A DNA stretch of 64,000 nt. Origin: JAOZPE01 sp964601275 (GTDB taxonomy: Bacteria; Krumholzibacteriota; Krumholzibacteriia; JAJRXK01). Positions 1 through 7,245 of the stretch are shown here, in pieces (positions within the stretch are counted from its first letter, which is position 1; each line of letters begins with the position of its first letter). A program made the translations under genes and the position numbers. The stretch spans positions 62,001 to 126,000 of the forward strand of contig CAZRMV010000005.1 in assembly GCA_964601275.1 (NCBI GenBank), given 5' to 3'. The notes beneath the pieces were generated by a model that did no database searches, had not been told where the DNA came from, and saw nothing but the letters and a program-made list of their open reading frames with translations.

Positions 1-402
1 GGCGGACAAGGGGGCGCTGCGGGTGCGGAGCACGATGAGCCCCTGGGCCCCGAGAAACGCGGCCGAGCGAGTGATGCTTCCCAGGTTCCGGGGGTCTTCG
101 ACCTGGTCGAGGGCGACCAGGAGGGAAGATGCCGGCAGCGGGGCGAGGGTCTCGAGGAACTCCTCCAGCGACGAAACCGGCAGCGGGCCACAGTCGAGGA
201 CCACGCCCTGGTGGTGGCGGTCCTGGGTCAGGTTGCCCAACTCGTGGACGCTTCTCTCCTCGATCGCAAGTCCCTGCGAACGCGCCCGGCGCAGGATCTC
301 CTTGAGCCGCGGGGAGAGCCTGCCGGGCTTGTGGTACAAAGCGTGGAGGCGCCGGCGGGGATGTCGCAGGGCCTGGGCCACCGGTTCGATGCCGTAGAGC
401 AT
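1..402 (-). CDS. rlmB: 23S rRNA (guanosine-2'-O-)methyltransferase, RlmB/TrmH type (partial)
   Basis: The first 134 residues of a SpoU/TrmH-family 2'-O-methyltransferase; the C-terminal half, with the trefoil-knot SAM site, lies beyond the left edge. The N-terminus opens LYGIEPVAQAL, followed by the small substrate-binding domain that ends in the RHHQGVVLDC motif typical of RlmB. The catalytic domain then begins with LVALDQVEDPRNLGSITRSA, containing the N-x-G-x-I-x-R motif that binds RNA and SAM. The ATG at 402-400 is preceded by GGAGGAA about eight bases upstream. By family knowledge the enzyme methylates G2251 of 23S rRNA or a related tRNA/rRNA site; the exact target cannot be read from this fragment. 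It lies 83 bp downstream of the M61-like peptidase on the same strand. Confidence 0.88.
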   Translation of the reverse strand, partial: MLYGIEPVAQALRHPRRRLHALYHKPGRLSPRLKEILRRARSQGLAIEERSVHELGNLTQDRHHQGVVLDCGPLPVSSLEEFLETLAPLPASSLLVALDQVEDPRNLGSITRSAAFLGAQGLIVLRTRSAPLSA

Positions 403-485
403 GTGGAGTTCCTCCGCGTGAGCGGTATCTCGCCAGGATGACATCGACAGGGTCTTCAGGCAAGGACACGCCCGGCACCGTTTCT

Positions 486-1955
486 TCAGCGCTGGGCCAT
501 CTCCCGGGTGATGTACTCGGGAAGCAGCGGGGATTCCAGGCCGTAGACGTAGCGGGACATCCAATCATGGAAGTCGTGGCCGGTGAGCTGCATCAGGGCC
601 TTCTCGAGACTCTCTCGGGTCAGGACGAATCCGGGGTCGTACAGCGATCGCTGCGCCAGGTAGTACATGAGATCGTCGAGACTCTTCTGTTGCGCCGAAA
701 CGTCGTCGATCTGCCGGTCCAATCCGGCGGCGACGAAGAGGCCCCCGCTGTAGGTGAAGCGGGTGATGTCGCGGTCGACGAGCACCTTCCGACTCGCTTC
801 GGCGAGACTGATTCTCCCTCTGAGGGGTAGCGTCTCGTACTCGTGGTGGAAGCGGTCGCTCATGACCTCGGCATACTCGGGAAAGCTCAACATGCCCGCT
901 TCCAGTCGGGTCTGGTAGGCGTAGAACTCGGTGACCCCTTCGATGAACCAGTTCATGTCGTAGTGATTCTGCCGGATCAACTCGCCGCACCAGTTGTGGT
1001 AGAACTCGTGGGCGCAGAGCTGTGCCGGTTCCCGTTGGAGACGCTTGCGGTCGGTGTTGGGGTCGATGAGCAGGATCATGCTTCCATCGTAGTGCAATCC
1101 GAAATAGTGGAGGGTCCCGCTGTCGTCCGATTCCGGGTGCGGGGACACCAGGAACACGTATTCGTCACGGAGGGCTCCCCCGAAGATGTCCATCTGGATC
1201 GCCGCGAGTTGGCTGAGAACCGCCAGGAGGTCCTGATCCTTGAAATCGTAGCGGCCGGTGACCGCGATGCGCAGCTTGCAGCTCCGCACCGTGCGCTGCA
1301 GGAATCGGAACTTCCCCAGGCCGACCGCCGAGTGGTAGAGCGATTTCAGATCGGGGACGATCGCGGCGTTCGCTGCACGCTGGAAGGGATGCATCAGTTT
1401 CCAACCGTCCGGCAGTTCGTAATCGACCCGGATGTTGTGGGGGTTGCCGAAGACCGGAATGATGAAGACGTCGCTTCCGACCAGGCGCGCGCTACTCTCG
1501 TCGATGGAGCTGAGCATCTGCCGGGAGAAGACGACATCGGAGAGGCCGGCCCGCAAGTGCACCTCGTACCGCAGATCGACGCCGCCCCCCTTGGCCCGGA
1601 TCCTCCAGTAATCCTCGGTCGTCTCCACCGGGGTCTCCTCTCCCCTCAGATCGAGGGCCTGCTTCAGGCGGAAACGCACCGGCAGCGGCGCGACGTCGTT
1701 TGCCGCGCGGACCGTGGTCAGGTAGAGATTCGGGGATTGCATGCCCTCCACGTGCAATTGCACCTGGAGGATGCTCTGCTTCGTATCGAGCATCTTCACC
1801 CGGTAGGAGAGATCGTAGCGTTCCCGGTCCGGGTCGATCCGCAACGCGAGGCCCAGGGCCGCCCCCGCCACGATGGCGGCGAGGATGCCCACCAGGGCGG
1901 CGCGCCAGAGGGGTGGACGCTCCCGTACGAACCCCGGGCGGCCCAGGATCTCCAT
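486..1955 (-). CDS. Membrane-anchored M61-like (gluzincin) metallopeptidase
   Basis: A 489-residue protein with one N-terminal membrane segment (about residues 15-38), placing the catalytic part outside the cytoplasm. It has a gluzincin zinc site: HEFYH at 316-320, with the third ligand E339 in WFIEGVTEFYAY exactly 18 residues after the second histidine. This spacing and sequence resemble M61 glycyl aminopeptidases. Residues 50-200 would be the beta-rich N-terminal domain. The PDZ domain that usually ends M61 enzymes is absent, since the protein stops soon after the catalytic helical domain. The ATG at 1955 was chosen because it immediately precedes the membrane anchor; the open frame continues upstream without recognisable sequence. 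Substrate unknown. Confidence 0.78.
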   Translation of the reverse strand: MEILGRPGFVRERPPLWRAALVGILAAIVAGAALGLALRIDPDRERYDLSYRVKMLDTKQSILQVQLHVEGMQSPNLYLTTVRAANDVAPLPVRFRLKQALDLRGEETPVETTEDYWRIRAKGGGVDLRYEVHLRAGLSDVVFSRQMLSSIDESSARLVGSDVFIIPVFGNPHNIRVDYELPDGWKLMHPFQRAANAAIVPDLKSLYHSAVGLGKFRFLQRTVRSCKLRIAVTGRYDFKDQDLLAVLSQLAAIQMDIFGGALRDEYVFLVSPHPESDDSGTLHYFGLHYDGSMILLIDPNTDRKRLQREPAQLCAHEFYHNWCGELIRQNHYDMNWFIEGVTEFYAYQTRLEAGMLSFPEYAEVMSDRFHHEYETLPLRGRISLAEASRKVLVDRDITRFTYSGGLFVAAGLDRQIDDVSAQQKSLDDLMYYLAQRSLYDPGFVLTRESLEKALMQLTGHDFHDWMSRYVYGLESPLLPEYITREMAQR

Positions 1956-2140
1956 GCTGCCTGGTCCTGGATGCTTTCCGAAGATGGCGCGTGCTTCCCT
2001 ACCGTGACCCCAGAGGACGCGGGAATGAGCTGCACGCCGCGTGCCAACGGCGGTGGCCCTGTGATTCCATCCTGCCTGGGCCGGACGAGAGCCCCGGCTG
2101 AAGGCAGGAAAGCGCCGGGACACGCGCCGGGCGATCGACC

Positions 2141-3043
2141 TCAGAAGTCCAGGTGCAAGAGGGGCAGGCCGAGGTCTTCGACCGACGGCGGCGGCAGCCA
2201 GCTCAGCTCGATCCCATCGGTCGAAGCGGCGTTCCTCTCGGGTTCGTAGGCGCGGACCAGGGCCGATGAGACGAAGAAGCCCACCGCCCACCCGAAGATC
2301 ACGTCGGAGGGGTAGTGCTTCTTGCCCTGGATACGGGTCAATCCCACGTAGGTGGCCGCGGCGTAGGCCGGCGCCCCGATCCACCACCCCAGGCGCATCT
2401 GCAGGACGCGGGCCGAGGCCATGGTCGCGCTGGCGTGACCGGAGGGAAAGCTGTGGTCATTGCTGCCATCGGGCCGTACCCGCCCACTCAAGGCCTTGAT
2501 CACCTGGGTGATGCCGGCGGTGATCAGGTTGGACTCGAGGTAGAGGACTCCGGTGTCGCGGATCCGGCGGTTCCCGATGAGCTGTCCGCCCCCGGCCAGT
2601 CCCAGGCTGATCCAGGCCACGTACTCGCGGTTTCCCATGGCCCGCCCGAGATCGACCGCACCGTCTCCCAGGGGCATCTGGTCGTGGAACCAGTCGGAGA
2701 TCTCGTCGTCGAAGGGAGAGATGAGCAGGGCGGCCGCCGCGCTGCCTCCCAGGATCAGCAACGGGTCGCGGCCACCGGCTTGCTTCCAGGCGCGCGCCAG
2801 GTGGGCCGGGGTGAAGGGATAGGGAGGGGTCGACGCCGAAGGGCGAGAAGGCATGCCCGCGAGGGAGTCTCCGGCGGCGGTTCCGCTCGCGGCTCCCCGG
2901 GCCGGCGCGGCCAGCATCAGCAGCAGTGCCGCGAGGGTCAGCCCCCGGATCGACCGCCGGACGCAAATCCCGGTCGCTCGCACGCGCCATCCGGTCACTC
3001 GGCCGCCGGTGGGTGGACGCAGAAGGGGGACGGCTGGTTCCAT
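2141..3043 (-). CDS. PAP2-superfamily phosphatase
   Basis: A 300-residue PAP2 (type 2 phosphatidic acid phosphatase) protein. All three signature motifs are present near the C-terminus: K-x6-RP in KALSGRVRP, PSGH in HSFPSGHASA, and R-x5-H-x3-D in RIQGKKHYPSD. A hydrophobic stretch near residues 35-50 looks like a signal peptide or anchor, so the enzyme probably acts in the periplasm or inner membrane on lipid phosphates such as undecaprenyl diphosphate or phosphatidate; the substrate is inferred. About 30 residues precede the hydrophobic segment, so an internal GTG start is possible. It is first in a minus-strand group with the peptidase and methyltransferase, 185 bp before the former. Confidence 0.87.
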   Translation of the reverse strand: MEPAVPLLRPPTGGRVTGWRVRATGICVRRSIRGLTLAALLLMLAAPARGAASGTAAGDSLAGMPSRPSASTPPYPFTPAHLARAWKQAGGRDPLLILGGSAAAALLISPFDDEISDWFHDQMPLGDGAVDLGRAMGNREYVAWISLGLAGGGQLIGNRRIRDTGVLYLESNLITAGITQVIKALSGRVRPDGSNDHSFPSGHASATMASARVLQMRLGWWIGAPAYAAATYVGLTRIQGKKHYPSDVIFGWAVGFFVSSALVRAYEPERNAASTDGIELSWLPPPSVEDLGLPLLHLDF

Positions 3044-3129
3044 CGTGGTACCACCGGCGGGAAGAAGAGGGTGAAGACGCGGGGAAGGATCGGGGAAAGC
3101 TTCCGCGATGGCAAGTCTGCGGCGTTCTC

Positions 3130-3158
3130 TTGAATTGTGGCAGACTCTCGACTACCCT
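3130..3158 (+). promoter_or_regulatory. Candidate sigma70-type promoter for the STAS gene
   Basis: TTGAAT (3130-3135) is followed after 17 bp by TACCCT (3153-3158), about 80 bp before the GTG start. The -10 match is weak; the same TACCCT hexamer occurs in the candidate ctpA promoter. Confidence 0.28.
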
Positions 3159-3238
3159 GCCAAGGTCCCCATCGCTCGGAGGCGTCTCCGCGCGACGACC
3201 TCCGAAGGTCAGGTCAAGGTCCAGGATGGGAGGGCCCG

Positions 3239-3580
3239 GTGAAGATCAAGCAACGCGAGGCGGGTGACGTCGTCATCCTCGAGCTGTCCGGCAAGATCAT
3301 GGGCGGCGACGATTTCGAACTCTTCAACCGCACGATCAAGGACTTGATCGCCCAGGGGAAGATCGACATCGTCCTGAACATGTCCAAGGTCAAGTGGATC
3401 AACAGCACCGGGTTGGGCCTGATGGTCTCAGCCTACACCACCCTGGTCAAGAACGGCGGTCGCATGAAGATCTGCGAGATGAGCGACCGTATCGACAACA
3501 TCCTGCACGTGACCCAGTTGGGACTGGTCTTCGAGCATTTCGACAAGGAAGAGGACGCGATCGCCTCCTTCCAGGACTAG
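3239..3580 (+). CDS. STAS-domain anti-sigma-factor antagonist (SpoIIAA-like)
   Basis: A 113-residue single-domain protein with the STAS fold pattern. Beta strands near VVILELSGKI and IVLNMSKVKWI lead into INSTGLGLM, equivalent to the D-S-[ST]-G-L-G phosphorylation site of SpoIIAA/RsbV proteins; here the Asp before the serine is Asn. By family knowledge such proteins switch partners through serine phosphorylation by a GHKL anti-sigma kinase. No such kinase lies next to it. The GTG at 3239 was chosen over an earlier in-frame GTG because GGGAGG sits just upstream and the homologous region begins there. It is divergent from the PAP2 gene. Confidence 0.86.
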   Translation: MKIKQREAGDVVILELSGKIMGGDDFELFNRTIKDLIAQGKIDIVLNMSKVKWINSTGLGLMVSAYTTLVKNGGRMKICEMSDRIDNILHVTQLGLVFEHFDKEEDAIASFQD

Positions 3581-3758
3581 TCCCCCGGACGGGCCGGCAG
3601 CCCGGTCCCCGGCACCCTCACGGGAAACCACCGGATATCGTGGGAAACCCTTCCCTTTCCGACGAAAGGGGTCGGCCCGTTCCTTGCGAGTCCGTGGACG
3701 GATCCTGGTGGAATCGAGAGCGATTCCTCCTCGCTGGGAACACAAGGAGAGGCCGACC

Positions 3759-4373
3759 ATGCCCGATCGTCAGCCAGCAGATGCGCACCGGAAATCCGTG
3801 CTCGACAACGAACAGGCCACCGCGAGTGTCTTGGAGACCCTTCGGCAGAACGAATCGATCTGTCGCGAGGACCCGGCGCGCGCTCTCCGAGAGATGCAGG
3901 AATTCCTCGAGGCTCGAGGGCCCCACCCCCAGCTCCTCAGCCGCATCGCGGTTCTCCAGCGGCGGCTGGGACAGGCCGAGGCGCTGGACACCGCGCGGGA
4001 GGCGGGCCGGTTGGCCATCAGCGTGGGCAATCCTCCGGCGGTGGCTGAGCTCCTCGCCCCCTTCGGCGACCAGTGGGACGAGCTGGGGTGGACATCGGAG
4101 CATTGGCTCAAGCTGGCGTCGTCCCAGCGGTCGCTGGGCCACCCCGAGATGGCCCAGAAGATCTACCGCCACGTTCTCGAGCACGATTCCGCGTCGTTGA
4201 ACGCGGTGAAGGGATTGCTCCAGATCGCCGACGGGTACCTGCGGCGCAAGGAGAGCCGCCACCGGGCCCTGGAGGTCTACGACATCCTCGACGAACTGGT
4301 CCCGGGCCATCCCTTCCAGGACTACGTGGAGATGGGACGAGAGAAGGCGGGGCAGCCGGCCTCCGCTTCCTAG
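3759..4373 (+). CDS. TPR-like helical repeat protein
   Basis: A 204-residue protein with no signal peptide or membrane segment, so presumably cytoplasmic. From about residue 40 it is built of paired helices with TPR-like spacing, for example the segments around LLSRIAVLQRRLGQAEALD, WLKLASSQRSLGHPEMAQ and ALEVYDILDELVPGHPF. TPR proteins are scaffolds; nothing here indicates a partner. The ATG at 3759 has a good AAGGAG ribosome site eight bases upstream, preferred over an upstream in-frame start without one. Its stop is four bases from that of the convergent glycosyltransferase gene. Confidence 0.7.
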   Translation: MPDRQPADAHRKSVLDNEQATASVLETLRQNESICREDPARALREMQEFLEARGPHPQLLSRIAVLQRRLGQAEALDTAREAGRLAISVGNPPAVAELLAPFGDQWDELGWTSEHWLKLASSQRSLGHPEMAQKIYRHVLEHDSASLNAVKGLLQIADGYLRRKESRHRALEVYDILDELVPGHPFQDYVEMGREKAGQPASAS

Positions 4374-4377
4374 GCGA

Positions 4378-5145
4378 TCAGGATTCCGGCCGGCCCGGCA
4401 GCTTGGTGATCCAGAGTTTCACGTCCCGGAGGAAACGACCGAGGACGGTGAGGCTGGCCCACAGGAATCCGGGGAAGCCGTCCCGGTATCCTCCCCGGCC
4501 GATGTAGTACCGGAAGAAGGTGGCCGGCGGGCTGCCCAGCAGGTGCCACAGGGTGAAGCGCCGCGGCCGGTCGGCGATCTCCAGGCTGGTGTACAGATCC
4601 ATCTTCCGCACGTAGGCATCGACTCCGCCGAAGGTGTAGTGGTCAAGGGGCTCCTCCAGGCGTCCCACCGGCAACCGGGGAGGCGGAAGCACCCCTTCAT
4701 GCACCCGGTCCCGGGTGTACCGGGCCCCTTCCCGCCGGAACAGGCGGAGCGGTTCATCGCGCTCCAGGCCCATCGACCGCATCTCGTGGCCCAGGATGAA
4801 GTTGCGCCGGCGGATCCGGTATCCTCCCATTCCCACCAGTTGCTGGTTGGCGACCAGGCGCTTCCATTTTTCCGCGAGCTGCGTCGAAACCCTCTCGTCT
4901 GCATCGATCGAGAGCACCCAGTCCCCTTCGGCCAACTCCAGGGCGTGTTGCTTGGCGCTCCCGAAGTTGTCGAAGGGATGTTCGAAGAGGCGGACCTTGG
5001 GATGGGACGCGGCGATCCGCCGGGTGTCATCGAGGCTGCCGGTATCCAGCACCACGATCTCGTCGGCGATGGCTTCCACGCTGGCCAATGCGCCCGGGAG
5101 CTTCTCCTGCTCGTCGCGGACGATCATGATGACACTCAATCGCAT
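4378..5145 (-). CDS. Family 2 glycosyltransferase, LPS-core type (WaaE/KdtX-like)
   Basis: A 255-residue GT-A fold glycosyltransferase. It opens with the nucleotide-binding strand RLSVIMIVRDE, has LDTGSLDDT at 33-41, and the metal-binding DADE at 81-84. The later region SMGLERDEPLRLFRR and the motif HEGV around residue 160 resemble the WaaE/KdtX group, which add glucose or related sugars to LPS inner core. No transmembrane segment is convincing; the C-terminal amphipathic stretch may touch the membrane. The ATG at 5145 begins the fold, although the frame stays open far upstream as a GC-rich artefact. It is divergent from mrp. Confidence 0.8.
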   Translation of the reverse strand: MRLSVIMIVRDEQEKLPGALASVEAIADEIVVLDTGSLDDTRRIAASHPKVRLFEHPFDNFGSAKQHALELAEGDWVLSIDADERVSTQLAEKWKRLVANQQLVGMGGYRIRRRNFILGHEMRSMGLERDEPLRLFRREGARYTRDRVHEGVLPPPRLPVGRLEEPLDHYTFGGVDAYVRKMDLYTSLEIADRPRRFTLWHLLGSPPATFFRYYIGRGGYRDGFPGFLWASLTVLGRFLRDVKLWITKLPGRPES

Positions 5146-5301
5146 GGTGATTCCTCGGTGTTTCCCGGTCGGACCCGGGTTGCCCTTGCCCCGCGTCCCG
5201 CATGGTACTTCCTTGGTGCCCTGCCGTTCACGAAGAACTTCGCCCCCCGACGGGCCGTCGATCCCGCCGGTGGGCACGGATTCCATTCCCAGGAGCTGGA
5301 C

Positions 5302-6507
5302 ATGGCCTCCATCACGCAACAGCAGGTCGAAGAAGCCCTGAAAACGGTGAAATACCCCGGATTCAGCCGGGACATCGTGTCCTTCGGCCTGGTCCGGGAG
5401 GTGCGGATCGACGGCGCGAAGGTCCACGTCGTGGTGGAGCACCGCATCGCCGAGGACGCCCTCGAGGGTCTGAAGCAAGAAGCCCAGCGGGCTCTCGAGC
5501 AGATTGCGGGGGTCGCGCAGGTCCACATCGAGTGGCGCAGCAAGGCCGCCGCGCCGTCTTCCTCCGCCTCGGGGGCGCCCGCGGGCGCTTCGGTCGAAGG
5601 GGGGGGCCAAGCCCCGGCGCATCCTCCGAAGGCGCCCGGAGCGGTCTCGGTTCCCTCTCCCGATCCCTGGGCCGACCAGGCTCCTCTTCCCGGGGTGAAA
5701 TCGGTGATCGCCGTGGCCAGCGCCAAGGGCGGCGTGGGCAAGTCCACCGTGGCCACCAACCTGGCCCTGGCCCTGTCCACCCGCGGCCTGAAGGTCGGCC
5801 TGCTCGACGCGGATATCTACGGTCCCAGCCTGCCGACCATGATGGGGGTGAACGAGCGCCCCGAGATCGTGGGAGGCAATCGGATCCGGCCGGTGATGAA
5901 GGAGGGAATCGCCTGCATGTCCATCGGCTTCCTGGTGCCCCAGGACAAGGCGATGATCTGGCGAGGCCCGATGGTCATGGGCGCGATCAACCAGTTCCTG
6001 GGCGACGTGATCTGGGAAGGCCTCGACGTGCTTATCGTCGATCTCCCCCCGGGTACCGGCGATGCCCAGCTCTCCCTGGCCCAGAAGGTTCCCCTGAGCG
6101 GTGTGATCATGGTCACCACCCCCCAGGAGGTTGCGGTGATCGACGTGGTCCGCGGTGTCCAGATGTTCGAGGAGACCAAGGTTCCCATCGTGGGCGTGGT
6201 CGAGAACATGAGCGGCTTCGTCTGCCCCCATTGCGGACACGAGGAGGACATCTTCGGAAAGGGTGGCGGGCAGCGGACCAGCGAGCGCTTCGGCGTGCCC
6301 TACCTCGGCCGGATTCCCATCGAACCGGCGGTGAGGATCTGCGGGGACGAGGGGCGGCCCGTGGTCGCCGCCCGACCCGACAGCGTCTCGGCGAAAGCTT
6401 TTCTCGACGTCGCCGGACAGGTGGAGAAGTATCTCCAGACCCCGCGCCGCGATCACCACCATGATTCCGGACACGGGGGACACCACCACCTGGGACATGC
6501 CCACTGA
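5302..6507 (+). CDS. mrp: Mrp/NBP35-family iron-sulfur cluster carrier ATPase
   Basis: A 401-residue protein in three parts. Residues 1-80 form a MIP18/DUF59 domain; 80-135 are an Ala/Pro-rich linker; from 135 there is a ParA-like P-loop domain with the deviant Walker A SAKGGVGKST and the Mrp signature VDLPPGTGDAQL. The cluster-binding CPHC is at 308-311. Mrp/ApbC proteins bind a [4Fe-4S] cluster at the dimer interface and pass it to apoenzymes in the cytoplasm. The C-terminus is unusual: the last 18 residues carry nine histidines, a possible extra metal site. ATG 5302 follows AGGAG by six bases. Confidence 0.93.
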   Translation: MASITQQQVEEALKTVKYPGFSRDIVSFGLVREVRIDGAKVHVVVEHRIAEDALEGLKQEAQRALEQIAGVAQVHIEWRSKAAAPSSSASGAPAGASVEGGGQAPAHPPKAPGAVSVPSPDPWADQAPLPGVKSVIAVASAKGGVGKSTVATNLALALSTRGLKVGLLDADIYGPSLPTMMGVNERPEIVGGNRIRPVMKEGIACMSIGFLVPQDKAMIWRGPMVMGAINQFLGDVIWEGLDVLIVDLPPGTGDAQLSLAQKVPLSGVIMVTTPQEVAVIDVVRGVQMFEETKVPIVGVVENMSGFVCPHCGHEEDIFGKGGGQRTSERFGVPYLGRIPIEPAVRICGDEGRPVVAARPDSVSAKAFLDVAGQVEKYLQTPRRDHHHDSGHGGHHHLGHAH

Positions 6508-6542
6508 TTCCAGCGATCCCTTCTTCCCGAACCCTCCGGGGG

Positions 6543-7004
6543 ATGATGAAGCTGCTCGACACGACCTCCGAGGATCTCTGCATGGCCGCCCTCCAGGTGC
6601 CGGACAAGGAGACCTGCCTGCGGACGATGTGCGCGCAGATGGTGCGGGCCGGCCGGGTGGCCGACGACCGGAAGCTGCTCCGGGCGCTTCTCGAACGCGA
6701 GGCGGTGGAATCGACCGGCATCGGTCGGGGGATCGCCCTGCCCCACGCCCGGTGCGAGGATTTCCGGGGCAATGCAGTGGCCATCGCCAGTCTCGCCCAT
6801 TCCGTCGATTTCGGATCGCCCGACGGCCGGCCGGTGGATCTCGTCTTCCTCCTGGCCGGGTCGCAACGCTCTCCGGGGCAGCAACTGCGGACCCTGGCGC
6901 TGCTCTCCCGGCTGGTGCGGGTGGAGAGCTTTCTCGAAGCCTTGAGGAAGGCCGCGTCCCCGGCCGAGATGATCGAGGTCCTGCGGGCGACCGAAAGCGG
7001 CTGA
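6543..7004 (+). CDS. PTS IIA-like (EIIA-Ntr/fructose family) protein
   Basis: A 153-residue single-domain protein of the PTS EIIA type 2 (mannitol/fructose/Ntr) fold. The conserved phosphorylatable histidine is H68 in GRGIALPHAR, and STGIGRG before it matches PtsN. No EI, HPr or sugar permease is nearby, which favours a regulatory role like EIIA-Ntr over sugar transport; this is inference. It starts 35 bp after mrp. A second start codon follows the first directly, so the start could be 6546. A paralogue with the same active-site motif is encoded at 20083-20553. Confidence 0.85.
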   Translation: MMKLLDTTSEDLCMAALQVPDKETCLRTMCAQMVRAGRVADDRKLLRALLEREAVESTGIGRGIALPHARCEDFRGNAVAIASLAHSVDFGSPDGRPVDLVFLLAGSQRSPGQQLRTLALLSRLVRVESFLEALRKAASPAEMIEVLRATESG

Positions 7005-7096
7005 CCACCCGCCGGAAGTCCGCCAAGCATCGCCCACGGGTGAGGCCCATCGGGGATTCTCCTGTGTTTTTCCTCCTTCCGCCGGTGGGGAGAATC

Positions 7097-7105
7097 TGCT
7101 AGCTT
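7097..7105 (+). promoter_or_regulatory. Candidate extended -10 promoter for the envelope operon
   Basis: TGCTAGCTT, an extended -10 (TG-n-TAGCTT), sits about 140 bp before the TTG start of the first surface-protein gene. No convincing -35 lies 17 bp upstream. The identical nonamer occurs at the PTS IIA promoter near 20620 on the other strand. Confidence 0.35.
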
Positions 7106-7201
7106 GATGGGCCTGCGGATCGGCAAAGGCCGTCTGTTTTCACCCGGGTTTCCGCCTGGACGGGGGCTTGGGTAGCGCGGCCACTCTCCCGGAATCCCAT
7201 C

Positions 7202-7227
7202 GGCGGCCTTCTGTCCTAAGGGCCGCC
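7202..7227 (+). promoter_or_regulatory. Leader hairpin just before the ribosome-binding site
   Basis: GGCGGCC (7202-7208) and GGCCGCC (7221-7227) can pair around a 12-base loop. The stem ends five bases before the AAGGAG (7232-7237) that serves the TTG start at 7246. It could modulate translation; there is no U-tract, so it is not a terminator. Confidence 0.4.
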
Positions 7228-7245
7228 AGCCAAGGAGCTGGAGCT

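Noticed and set aside
4378..7050. An 890-codon minus-strand frame as one giant protein
   Set aside because: Only the last 255 codons encode the glycosyltransferase; the rest is antisense to mrp and the PTS IIA gene.
7110..7200. Possible GEMM (cyclic di-GMP) riboswitch suggested by GGCAAAGG and GGGTAGCG
   Set aside because: The paired GNRA tetraloop hairpin and the order of conserved segments are missing, so only a generic structured leader is claimed.
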